23,726 bases of DNA from CAZBYL01 sp964496275 (GTDB taxonomy: Bacteria; Synergistota; Synergistia; Synergistales; Synergistaceae). The stretch covers positions 1 through 23,726 of the forward strand of contig CAZBYL010000041.1 of the NCBI GenBank assembly GCA_964496275.1, given 5' to 3'. Made by a program: the position numbers and the translations under genes. Shown one piece after another: positions 1 to 6,199 of the stretch (position 1 is the first letter of the stretch; every line of letters starts with the position of its first letter). The notes under the pieces were generated by a model. The model was not told the DNA's origin, searched no databases, and saw only the letters and a program-made list of their open reading frames with translations.

Positions 1-1
1 G

Positions 2-940
2 GACGGAAGTCTCTTGGTAAGCATTACTACAGCACATCATATATTGAAATGTCTCGCTCCAAACTTGCAAGAAGCCGATTATCAAAGAAAGGTTTGGATG
101 CCGAATCATTTTGTCCCAGGTGGTGTAGGACAATCCTTTGAAGAAAAGGTTCTTTGTACTATGGATAGTCCTATTGCAAACGATATGTTTGACAATCATA
201 AAAGTCTAAAAGATAAACCATATATTTTGGAACTCTTAGGAATTGCAGCTCATGCCTATATGGATACTTTCTCACATTATGGCTTTTCTGGTTTTGGATC
301 TGTTTACAATCTTATAGATAATGAAAGTATCCATATTTCCACTGAGTTTAAGAACAAGGATGAGAAAAAGCGTATCGAGGATAAACTTAAAGAACGTAGA
401 GAAGCAGACAAAGAGTTCATAAAGAATACTTTGATTGGAGTTGCAAGTTTCTTTGCAAACGAAATATCTTCTATTGGACATGGTGCAGTGCTTTCTTTTC
501 CGGATCAGCCGTATTTACAATGGAAATTCAAGTATATTCATAATAGACCTAACAACGGAAAACATTCTGTTCGAGACAATAAAGCAGACTATATCTCTGC
601 ATTATCCAGGCTCTATGACCATTTAAAAGAATATACTGCAATAGAATATTCTGAAGAGAGAGCTATACCGTTTGATAAAAAGGCATTTGAAGCGGTTCTT
701 TCTATTGAAGGTAATAAAGATGCAAGAACAGACGCTTGGCTAAAGTCAGGCCTTTTACCTGCAAATGCAAAGAGATATGATGCCAGGGACTGGGAGAGCG
801 AAAAAAACAAGTTTAATCAATATGTTCCTTCTTCTGAGGCGATAAAAATGCCTGTTTATAGATTCCATCAGGCAGCAGCATACCATCGATATTATATGCT
901 AAAAGATTTACTTCCAAAGCATGGCATTGCAGTTTATTAA
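2..940 (+). CDS. DUF6765-like protein, 5' end cut by the window
   Basis: The frame is open to the left edge. The TTG at 14 has no ribosome binding site, so I treat the gene as 5'-partial and do not accept that start. The 300 or so visible residues contain AHAYMDTFSHYGFSG and, later, GHGAVLSFPDQPYLQW. From memory these fit the DUF6765 family. Their H-x3-D-x3-H spacing resembles the metal-binding helices of zinc-dependent phospholipase C and P1 nuclease folds. That metal-hydrolase reading is an inference and the family has no assigned role. The gene is AT-rich, stands alone before a terminator and sits next to phage lysis genes, so it may be cargo carried by the element. No signal peptide can be judged because the N terminus is missing. 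Confidence 0.6.
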   Translation, partial: DGSLLVSITTAHHILKCLAPNLQEADYQRKVWMPNHFVPGGVGQSFEEKVLCTMDSPIANDMFDNHKSLKDKPYILELLGIAAHAYMDTFSHYGFSGFGSVYNLIDNESIHISTEFKNKDEKKRIEDKLKERREADKEFIKNTLIGVASFFANEISSIGHGAVLSFPDQPYLQWKFKYIHNRPNNGKHSVRDNKADYISALSRLYDHLKEYTAIEYSEERAIPFDKKAFEAVLSIEGNKDARTDAWLKSGLLPANAKRYDARDWESEKNKFNQYVPSSEAIKMPVYRFHQAAAYHRYYMLKDLLPKHGIAVY

Positions 941-966
941 AGTATAAATACATATTTGCAATATTG

Positions 967-991
967 AGAGAGCCTCCGGGCTCTCTTTTTT
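967..991 (+). terminator. Rho-independent terminator after the DUF6765-like gene
   Basis: GAGAGCC (968-974) pairs with GGCTCTC (979-985) around a four-base loop and is followed by six T. It lies 27 bases after the stop of the upstream gene and separates it from the lysis cassette. Confidence 0.8.
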
Positions 992-1049
992 ATTGGGACG
1001 TTTCTCAATCGTCTACGAAAAATGTCTATTTATAGAGGAGGGAGTTCTA

Positions 1050-1433
1050 ATGACAGTTCATGATACAAAGAATTTTAAGACTATAGAGTTTGCCTGCAAG
1101 TGTGGGCATTTTAATTGCCCACATTATGCCGTAAAACAGGAGCTTATCGATGCTCTGCAGGAGATGAGAGATCTTGCCGGTTATCCTATTTATGTGAATT
1201 CCGGTTTTCGCTGTACAAGCCATAACAAGGCCGTCGGAGGCGAGCGCAACAGCAAACACCTGTTAGGCATTGCCGCGGACATTCGTTGTGCGGAGCTTAG
1301 CCCTAAGGAGTTAAAAGCTATAGCAGAGATGGTGCCTGCATTTAGAAATGGCGGTATCGGCATCTACGACTGGGGAATTCACGTCGACACACGCGGGCAT
1401 CGAGCGCGCTGGGATTATAGGGGGCTCAAATGA
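1050..1433 (+). CDS. M15-family peptidase, phage endolysin
   Basis: This 127-residue protein is a zinc-dependent peptidase of the M15A / YcbK-like type, which cleaves peptide cross-links of peptidoglycan. The motif SGFRCTSHNKAVGG is followed by SKHLLGIAAD and WGIHVD, giving zinc ligands H70, D77 and H111. The domain fills the protein and there is no signal peptide, as expected for an endolysin released by a holin. An N-terminal CKCG...CPH cluster might bind a metal or be incidental. I chose ATG 1050 because GAGGAGGGAG lies just upstream; an in-frame TTG at 993 lacks a site and falls beside the preceding terminator. The stop overlaps the holin start (ATGA), so the two are translationally coupled. 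Function is well supported; the exact bond cut is not shown. Confidence 0.85.
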   Translation: MTVHDTKNFKTIEFACKCGHFNCPHYAVKQELIDALQEMRDLAGYPIYVNSGFRCTSHNKAVGGERNSKHLLGIAADIRCAELSPKELKAIAEMVPAFRNGGIGIYDWGIHVDTRGHRARWDYRGLK

Positions 1434-1786
1434 GTCAGCAGGAGCTGCAAGGCGCATGGGATAGCTTCTGTCGGATTATTTGTGTGATTTTTCCGCTCGC
1501 GTTGGTTTCCGGCATAGTAAGTATTTGTAATTTCTTCCAGAGGCACTGGGGCGTGGAGCCGTTTGTTTTGTCAAAGCTGTTAATTGGTATCGGCGCTGAT
1601 ATTGTCTACGGTTCTCTTGTAGGACTTGCGGCAATAGGATCGGGGCGCAGCTACTTTCTTGCCTTTGCTCTTGCCGGAGGCGCGGTGCATTGCGGCATTC
1701 GACGACTGGAAAATATATGTCGAAAGCTTTTATATAATAAATACGAAATAGACAGTAGGGGTAAAGATGAAGAACCTTATAAGTAA
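1430..1786 (+). CDS. LydA-type phage holin (holin superfamily III)
   Basis: This small membrane protein (118 residues) has hydrophobic segments at about residues 14-34, 46-68 and 70-82. A conserved-looking tail, ALAGGAVHCGIRRLENI, resembles the LydA holin family, in which a glycine-rich segment leads into a basic amphipathic end. Holins form pores in the inner membrane at a set time so that the endolysin can reach the cell wall. It overlaps the endolysin stop by four bases and the next small gene by 20 bases, as in a compact lysis cassette. The family call rests on length, topology, this tail motif and context rather than on a catalytic signature. Confidence 0.72.
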   Translation: MSQQELQGAWDSFCRIICVIFPLALVSGIVSICNFFQRHWGVEPFVLSKLLIGIGADIVYGSLVGLAAIGSGRSYFLAFALAGGAVHCGIRRLENICRKLLYNKYEIDSRGKDEEPYK

Positions 1787-2021
1787 ACTGTTTATNNNNN
1801 NNNNNCCCATTGCGATTATTTACGGCGCAGTGGGCTTAGTCATTTTTATAGGAGCATGGACAACGGGTGTGGACATTCCGCCGAATGCGACACAGTTCGG
1901 TATATGGTTCGGCGGTGCTGTTTTCGCGCTTGCAACCGGCAAGAGCGTTTATGAGGGGAAGAGAAAGAGGTGTGAAAGTGAAGAGCAGCATCTTGAAAAG
2001 AGCGAAGGAGAGCCCCTTTAA
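1767..2021 (+). CDS. Small phage membrane protein, interrupted by a sequence gap
   Basis: This gene of about 84 codons starts at ATG 1767 inside the holin gene, with GGGGTAAAG just upstream. A 10-N gap at 1796-1805 falls after residue 9, so the true length and frame across the gap are unknown. The part after the gap has one clear membrane segment (about residues 16-32), a second weaker one (about 45-58) and a charged tail rich in K, R and E. It sits between the holin and the spanin-like gene and could be an antiholin or second holin, but nothing in the sequence decides this. The end overlaps the next gene by 44 bases. Confidence 0.55.
   Translation: MKNLISKLFXXXXPIAIIYGAVGLVIFIGAWTTGVDIPPNATQFGIWFGGAVFALATGKSVYEGKRKRCESEEQHLEKSEGEPL
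1796..1805. other. Assembly gap of 10 N
   Basis: Ten undetermined bases. The second gap in the window is also exactly ten, so this is probably a placeholder of unknown true length, and frames across it should not be trusted. Confidence 0.95.
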
Positions 2022-2557
2022 GTGGTGGCTTGTATTATTCGCTATAATAATAATTATGTTTCTGTATTGCACGTACTCCAAACGGAGTAATAAATCCGTT
2101 CCGAGTGTGTCCGTCCCCGAAGCAGTGGCAACGGAGCATGCAACATCTGTTGTCATGGACAGANNNNNNNNNNGGAACAACATCCTGGGCAAGTACAGGG
2201 AATATAAAACTAAGACCGGCGGGCTTCCGCCTGAATGAGGCGGCTTATGTCGTGCCGGTTGCTGATGGGCGTGATACTGTTGAGTTAATAGAGTCGCAGG
2301 CGGCGGAGATAGAAATACTGGACGCGTATATTGTCTCACAGGATGCCGAACTTGAAAAACTGGATATAGACATCGTTCGTCTAAAAGACAGTATATCGGC
2401 TGAGCGTTCTGCATGGGCTTCTCGCAACCAAGAACTTACGCGTGAAAACAAACGTTTGCAATTTCCCTGGTCGATAGGATTTTTTGGTGGATATGACGTA
2501 CTCCATAGGGAAATTGCTGTTGGGCTAGGAATTTGTTTTTCAGTGATTAAATTTTAA
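1978..2557 (+). CDS. Spanin-like phage protein, frame broken at a sequence gap
   Basis: I read this as one gene. It opens at GTG 1978 (AGAGG seven bases upstream) in one frame: a basic start, then a strong membrane helix WWLVLFAIIIIMFLYC. It crosses a 10-N gap at 2164-2173 and continues in the next frame to the stop at 2557. The second part has a coiled coil (VELIESQAAEIEILDAYI onward) and ends FGGYDVLHREIAVGLGICFSVIKF-like: short alternating strands with a terminal phenylalanine, like an outer-membrane beta signal. Inner-membrane anchor, periplasmic coil and envelope-facing end suit a unimolecular spanin, which disrupts the outer membrane in the last step of lysis. If the 10 N are taken literally, the first frame stops at 2238. 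The joined reading is an inference. Confidence 0.5.
2164..2173. other. Assembly gap of 10 N
   Basis: Ten undetermined bases inside the spanin-like gene. Coding signal changes frame across it, which is what a placeholder of arbitrary length would produce. Confidence 0.95.
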
Positions 2558-2559
2558 TT

Positions 2560-2583
2560 TGGCACTATAAATGGCACTATAAA
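2560..2583 (+). repeat. Two tandem copies of a 12-bp repeat near the element end
   Basis: TGGCACTATAAA occurs twice in perfect tandem, directly after the last phage gene and about 50 bases before the tRNA fragment. Short direct repeats in this position are typical arm-type binding sites for a tyrosine integrase. The repeat is seen; its role is inferred. Confidence 0.6.
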
Positions 2584-2632
2584 AAATATATATGTCTGTT
2601 GAAATAAGTTATACAGTTATATATACAAAAAA

Positions 2633-2655
2633 TTCGATTCTTGATGGGCCCACCA
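2633..2655 (+). other. tRNA 3'-end fragment, putative attachment site
   Basis: The bases read as a tRNA 3' end: T-loop TTCGATT (2633-2639), 3' half of the T stem CTTGA (2640-2644), 3' acceptor strand TGGGCCC (2645-2651), discriminator A and CCA (2653-2655). The five bases before the T-loop are all A and cannot pair with CTTGA, and no tRNA body precedes them. Tyrosine integrases commonly recombine within the T-arm of a tRNA gene, leaving a complete gene at one end and a 3' fragment at the other. The intact tRNA should therefore lie left of the window, with a 5' acceptor strand GGGCCCA. Confidence 0.6.
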
Positions 2656-2665
2656 TCAAAAATTC

Positions 2666-2691
2666 ACCCCACTTTTAGGTGGGGTTTTTTT
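2666..2691 (+). terminator. Rho-independent terminator after the tRNA fragment
   Basis: ACCCCAC (2666-2672) pairs with GTGGGGT (2679-2685), loop TTTTAG, followed by a run of T to 2691. It lies 11 bases after the CCA of the tRNA fragment, where the original tRNA gene would have had its terminator. Confidence 0.85.
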
Positions 2692-2786
2692 ATACCCTTT
2701 CTCAAATCAGTTTCGTGATTTTTACGTTTTTCGTAAGCGTAGAATATTTCAGCTACTCTTCATATTTTGTTGCTGTGAGTGCCAAT

Positions 2787-2813
2787 TTGCCGAATATTCA
2801 TTTATGATATAAT
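2787..2813 (+). promoter_or_regulatory. Extended -10 promoter upstream of the helicase gene
   Basis: TATAAT at 2808-2813 is preceded by TG one base away (2805-2806), an extended -10. A -35-like TTGCCG lies at 2787-2792 with a short 15-base spacer. Transcription would start near 2820. Confidence 0.6.
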
Positions 2814-2841
2814 TCCGATGGTATTAGCCACAGTTAAAGTC

Positions 2842-2864
2842 ACCGGCCGAGCGGTCGGTTTTTT
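2842..2864 (+). terminator. Terminator-like hairpin inside the helicase leader
   Basis: ACCGGCC (2842-2848) pairs with GGTCGGT (2853-2859, one G-U pair), loop GAGC, then six T. It lies between the promoter start point and the helicase start codon, so it would cut the transcript at about 45 bases unless read through. Confidence 0.72.
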
Positions 2865-2896
2865 GTTTGCATATATTTTGCCAAGAGGTGTTCCGA

Positions 2897-4861
2897 ATGT
2901 CGGATTCGTTGATAGACTCATTAAACCCCAAACAGAAAGATGCCGTGCTTTTCTGTGACGGGCACGAACTTGTTCTAGCAGGTGCCGGAAGCGGAAAGAC
3001 TAAGGTTCTGACTACCAAAATTGCTTATTTAATACGTGAAAAGGGTATTCCTCCACGGCGCATTTTGGCTCTTACTTTTACAAATAAAGCGGCAAAAGAG
3101 ATGAAAAACAGAGTTGAACTTCTTCTGGATTCCAATTTGGGGGGGATGGAAGTATCAACTTTTCATGCCTACGGTCTGCGTTTCCTTCACAGATATTCGG
3201 AAGCTCTGGAAGCACTCGGATATCCACGCTCTTTTGTTATATTTGACCGCAGCGATGTAAAGGGTATTGTGAAGAAACTTCTTACGAGGTTGGACGTAGA
3301 CCCTAAAATAATGGACATCAGCGGAGCCATAGAGCTTATTTCAAGAGCTAAAACGGAATCGAATCCAGTGACAAGGGAGCCCAATATTGAGTATAAGTGG
3401 AGCAAATTATACGATGAATACAAAAAAAGTTTGCTGGAATGCGGTGCGCTTGATTTTGATGACCTTATGATACTGCCGCTTCATATTATCGCAAAGAATA
3501 AAGATGTACGCGAAAGGGAGCGCGCCAGACTGGATTGGATTCTTGTAGATGAATATCAGGACGTTAACAAGCCACAGTACCTTCTGCTGCGCTGTTTGGT
3601 TGATTCGGGGCGTAACATAATGGTTGTAGGCGATCCTGACCAGTCTATCTATGGTTGGCGCGGCGCCGATATGTCCATGATAATGAACTTTGAGAATGAC
3701 TTCAAAAATGCCCATGTTGTGGTCTTAGACCAGAACTATCGCTCATCAGGCAATATTTTGGACGGAGCAAACGGTGTTATCAAGAATAACAGCGAACGCC
3801 GACCGAAAAATCTTTGGACTGCATCAGAGAGGGGAAAGCTGATAAAGGTCTACAGGGCAAAGACAGACATGGACGAGTCATCTTGGATAGCGAAGAATAT
3901 AGACAGACTCCACGATGACGGTTATCACTACGGAGAAATGGCTATTCTCTACAGGATGAATGCCTTAAGCCGCGGTTTGGAACAGTCCTTGCTGGAACGT
4001 GGTATCCCTTACAGGGTAATTCGCGGGCTGGCCTTCTACGAACGCGCGGAGGTCAAGGACGTGCTTTCAATGATGCGGCTTGCCGTGAATCCCAAAGACA
4101 CATTGTCGCTCACCAGGGTGGCGAACATACCTGTACGCGGAGTAGGGAAGAAGAGTGTTGAGCTGCTTGCCGCGCAGATAGCAAAAATGGAAGGTCTCGA
4201 CGCGGAATCAGTGTGGGGCGAGCTTGCCTCTACAGGCGGCGGGTTGAAGGGAAAGTCGAGTGAAGGTGCAAAGAAGCTTGCTTCCGACATGCTGGGTATA
4301 CTTGATAATGCGTCTGATGTTCGGCTTGTGGTCGAGGGTATTTTATATGCGCATGGCTATGAAGAGCATCTGAAGGCGAACTATGCCGATGATTGGGAAG
4401 AGAGGGTTGAAAACGTATTGGAAATTCTCTCTCTTGTTCCCGAGGACGGAAATGTGGAGCAAATACTGACAGAAATACCGCTGTTTACTGATCAGGATAC
4501 ATCGGAAGAAATTTTAGACAGTGTAAACATGTTGACGCTGCACGCGGCAAAGGGGTTGGAATTCCCGATAGTTTTTCTTGTAGGTATGGAAGAGGGTATA
4601 TTCCCAAGTGCGCGTTCTGTAGGAGGGGAGAGTGACATGTCTGAAGAACGCCGCCTGTGCTATGTAGGTATGACAAGAGCAAAGGAAAGGCTTTTCATGA
4701 CAGGATCCGCAAGCAGACTCCTTTTTGGCGGAATACAACGCAACACGACATCTCGCTTTATCGGTGAAATACCGACGGACTGCAAAGAAATTCAGGATGA
4801 AACACATGGAGGCGGATATCATGCTGACAGTAGGGCTAACGGGAGACGTTGGCGCTGGTAA
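2897..4861 (+). CDS. uvrD: ATP-dependent DNA helicase, UvrD/PcrA family
   Basis: This 654-residue superfamily 1A helicase unwinds DNA 3' to 5' in repair and in clearing replication forks. The motifs appear in order: Q-motif region SLNPKQKDAV, Walker A GAGSGKT (29-35), DEYQD (218-222), GDPDQSIYGWRG (from 245), QNYRSS, HAAKGLEFPIVFLVGMEEG and RRLCYVGMTRAKERL. It is shorter than typical PcrA or UvrD (about 720), the loss being at the C-terminal tail after motif VI. The start is ATG 2897 with AAGAGGTG upstream; an in-frame TTG at 2867 falls beside the leader terminator. The last 41 bases overlap coaE. Which member (UvrD, PcrA or Rep) it is cannot be told from motifs alone. Confidence 0.93.
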   Translation: MSDSLIDSLNPKQKDAVLFCDGHELVLAGAGSGKTKVLTTKIAYLIREKGIPPRRILALTFTNKAAKEMKNRVELLLDSNLGGMEVSTFHAYGLRFLHRYSEALEALGYPRSFVIFDRSDVKGIVKKLLTRLDVDPKIMDISGAIELISRAKTESNPVTREPNIEYKWSKLYDEYKKSLLECGALDFDDLMILPLHIIAKNKDVRERERARLDWILVDEYQDVNKPQYLLLRCLVDSGRNIMVVGDPDQSIYGWRGADMSMIMNFENDFKNAHVVVLDQNYRSSGNILDGANGVIKNNSERRPKNLWTASERGKLIKVYRAKTDMDESSWIAKNIDRLHDDGYHYGEMAILYRMNALSRGLEQSLLERGIPYRVIRGLAFYERAEVKDVLSMMRLAVNPKDTLSLTRVANIPVRGVGKKSVELLAAQIAKMEGLDAESVWGELASTGGGLKGKSSEGAKKLASDMLGILDNASDVRLVVEGILYAHGYEEHLKANYADDWEERVENVLEILSLVPEDGNVEQILTEIPLFTDQDTSEEILDSVNMLTLHAAKGLEFPIVFLVGMEEGIFPSARSVGGESDMSEERRLCYVGMTRAKERLFMTGSASRLLFGGIQRNTTSRFIGEIPTDCKEIQDETHGGGYHADSRANGRRWRW

Positions 4862-5411
4862 GAGCACTTTATGCCGAGTATTTGCCGCGATGGGGGCAAA
4901 AATACTGGATGCCGATAGCGTAGCACGCGACATGTGGCGCTGCGGTGATGTACAGCGACAGGCCGAAGCTCGCTGGGGTGCCGGTTTCTTCAAAGGAGAA
5001 TGGAAAAATGTTCTTTCCAAAATAGCGGATAAAATATTCTCTTCCGAAGAAGAATATAAATTCGCGTCCTCTCTCCTACATTCCGCAACGATGAACGAAC
5101 TAAAAACACTTGCCGAGAGCTCGGCATCAGATCTGACTATCGTTGAGATTCCGCTGCTTTATGAGTGCGGTGTTCCTGGTTGGATAGACGGCGTCATATA
5201 TGCTGCCGCTCCTTTGGAGAAGAGAGTAGAGCGCAACGCATCAAGGAATTGGAATAAGAGCGAGATACTGCGCAGGGAAGCAAAACTCATGCCGAGAGAA
5301 GAAAAAATCCGCCGTGCCGATTGGTTCCTTGAGAACACCGGCACAGCGGACGAGTGGGAAGCAAAGGCCAGGGAATTGTGCGGAATTCTTTTAATAAAAT
5401 CTAAAGCATGA
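4821..5411 (+). CDS. coaE: Dephospho-CoA kinase
   Basis: CoaE phosphorylates the 3' hydroxyl of dephospho-CoA with ATP, the last step of coenzyme A synthesis, in the cytoplasm. The protein has 196 residues, normal for the family. The P-loop GLTGDVGAGKS is at residues 5-15, the substrate-binding segment LDADSVAR follows at about 34-41, and IVEIPLLYECG is the conserved mid-protein strand. I chose ATG 4821 because GGAGG lies eight bases upstream and the family begins just before the P-loop; the frame is open further upstream inside the helicase gene. The overlap of 41 bases with the helicase implies coupled expression. At its 3' end it overlaps the converging thiW by 11 bases. Confidence 0.93.
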   Translation: MLTVGLTGDVGAGKSTLCRVFAAMGAKILDADSVARDMWRCGDVQRQAEARWGAGFFKGEWKNVLSKIADKIFSSEEEYKFASSLLHSATMNELKTLAESSASDLTIVEIPLLYECGVPGWIDGVIYAAAPLEKRVERNASRNWNKSEILRREAKLMPREEKIRRADWFLENTGTADEWEAKARELCGILLIKSKA

Positions 5412-5925
5412 CGCTAAATTCTCTCTTTATTATAGCCCGCTTTTTCAGGCAGTAAAACAGCACTGCTCCTATGAGTGTGCCTGGAATACTGCTCGCAAGA
5501 AATGAAACTGACAGGAATGCAAAACCGATACTCTTGCCGATAAATGGGGCAATCACAATTGAGCTTACCCACGCCCCGACTATGCCCGTGCCTATCGGTT
5601 CCGCCAACGCTGCGGCAAGTCTGTGTTTTTCACTCAAGTATCTTGCCGCCATCCCTACAAAAAAAGCTCCGAACATACTGCCGGGAAAGGCAAAAAGACT
5701 GCCTGTCCCCATAATGTTTCTTATAAGGCTTGTTGTGAAAGCAGACCCCAGAGCCCAAAACGGCCCTAGCATAATTCCGGCCATAACATTTATCGCATGC
5801 TGGAACGGAAAACATTTTGTAGGTCCTATAGGAATTGATATTACGGACAGGACAACTCCCGCAGCCGCAAACCCGCCCGCCAAAACAGCTTTTCTGAACA
5901 AAATACTCTTGTTGTTTCCTACCAT
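5401..5925 (-). CDS. thiW: ThiW, thiamine-related ECF transporter S component
   Basis: This 174-residue membrane protein has about five or six hydrophobic segments. Features typical of ThiW include IPIGPTKCFPFQHAINVMAG and GSLFAFPGSMFGAFFVG. ThiW is the substrate-binding subunit of an energy-coupling-factor importer, thought to take up a thiamine precursor such as hydroxyethylthiazole. It would need shared EcfA, EcfA' and EcfT subunits encoded elsewhere. ATG at 5925 has GGGAGGAG eight bases upstream. The leader holds a TPP riboswitch and a terminator, strong independent support for a thiamine role, and a thiamine pyrophosphokinase gene is divergent to it. The 3' end overlaps coaE with no terminator visible between the converging genes. 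Confidence 0.92.
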   Translation of the reverse strand: MVGNNKSILFRKAVLAGGFAAAGVVLSVISIPIGPTKCFPFQHAINVMAGIMLGPFWALGSAFTTSLIRNIMGTGSLFAFPGSMFGAFFVGMAARYLSEKHRLAAALAEPIGTGIVGAWVSSIVIAPFIGKSIGFAFLSVSFLASSIPGTLIGAVLFYCLKKRAIIKREFSVML

Positions 5926-5948
5926 TTTCTTACTCCTCCCAACATAAC

Positions 5949-5974
5949 AAAAACCGCCCCTTAATAAAGAGCGG
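5949..5974 (-). terminator. Riboswitch-controlled terminator of thiW
   Basis: On the minus strand CCGCTCTTT pairs with AAGGGGCGG (two G-U pairs) around a three-base loop and is followed by five T. It lies between the TPP aptamer and the thiW ribosome binding site, so the switch most likely acts by terminating transcription when TPP is bound. Confidence 0.75.
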
Positions 5975-5999
5975 CGACAGTCTGCAACTATGTCCTCAC

Positions 6000-6093
6000 T
6001 CCCTCCGCCGGTACTAACCGGATCAGGTCTGGGGTCGAAGATACTCTCTTCCTCTCAGCATTCAGGATAATTATCCCTGTGCTCCCCCGGAGA
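6000..6093 (-). promoter_or_regulatory. TPP riboswitch (thi box)
   Basis: The minus strand carries the thi-box signatures in order: CTCCGGGGGAGCACAGGG, then TGCTGAGAGG, GACCCCAGACCTGATCCGG and GTACCGGCGGAGGGAG. CTCCG at the 5' end pairs with CGGAG at the 3' end to close P1. The CTGAGA and ACCTGATC elements form the pyrimidine- and pyrophosphate-sensing halves of the aptamer. It is followed by the terminator at 5949-5974 and then thiW. Confidence 0.95.
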
Positions 6094-6113
6094 TGATTTC
6101 TTAAAACACAGAG

Positions 6114-6142
6114 ATTATCCTTGCATCATGCGACTGTGTCAA
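6114..6142 (-). promoter_or_regulatory. Promoter of the thiW transcript
   Basis: On the minus strand a consensus TTGACA (6142-6137) lies exactly 17 bases before GATAAT (6119-6114). The start point would be near 6107, about 15 bases before the riboswitch. Confidence 0.82.
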
Positions 6143-6168
6143 GTTCCCATTTCTTTCTGGTGTATAAT
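6140..6168 (+). promoter_or_regulatory. Putative promoter of the thiamine pyrophosphokinase gene
   Basis: A consensus TATAAT lies at 6163-6168, preceded directly by TG. At 17 bases upstream there is only a weak -35 (6140-6145), overlapping the -35 of the divergent thiW promoter. Transcription would start near 6175, about 25 bases before the gene. Confidence 0.55.
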
Positions 6169-6199
6169 TGCAAAAGCGCGAAAGCAAGGAGATATATGA

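Larger units (their letters stand above)
1..2655. mobile_element. Right end of a prophage or integrated element (partial)
   Basis: The stretch holds a cassette of short, overlapping plus-strand genes typical of phage lysis: M15 peptidase, LydA-type holin, small membrane protein and spanin-like protein. It ends at a tandem 12-bp repeat and a 3' tRNA fragment at 2633-2655. Beyond that fragment lie a terminator and housekeeping genes. The first gene is markedly AT-rich compared with the rest. Seen: gene content, overlaps and the tRNA fragment. Inferred: that the tRNA fragment is the element's attachment site. No integrase, capsid or tail gene is visible, so the other end lies left of the window. 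The element could be intact or a remnant. Confidence 0.62.

Noticed and set aside
1836..2414. 192-codon minus-strand reading frame across the second N gap
   Set aside because: It is antisense to three overlapping phage genes, crosses undetermined bases and shows no family features.
2641..2659. TTGATGG/CCATCAA hairpin as a terminator
   Set aside because: No T run follows, and the left arm and loop are explained by the tRNA fragment; a real terminator lies just downstream.
5471..5947. 158-codon plus-strand reading frame
   Set aside because: It is the mirror of thiW, whose membrane segments, start site and riboswitch are clear; the frame has no ribosome site.
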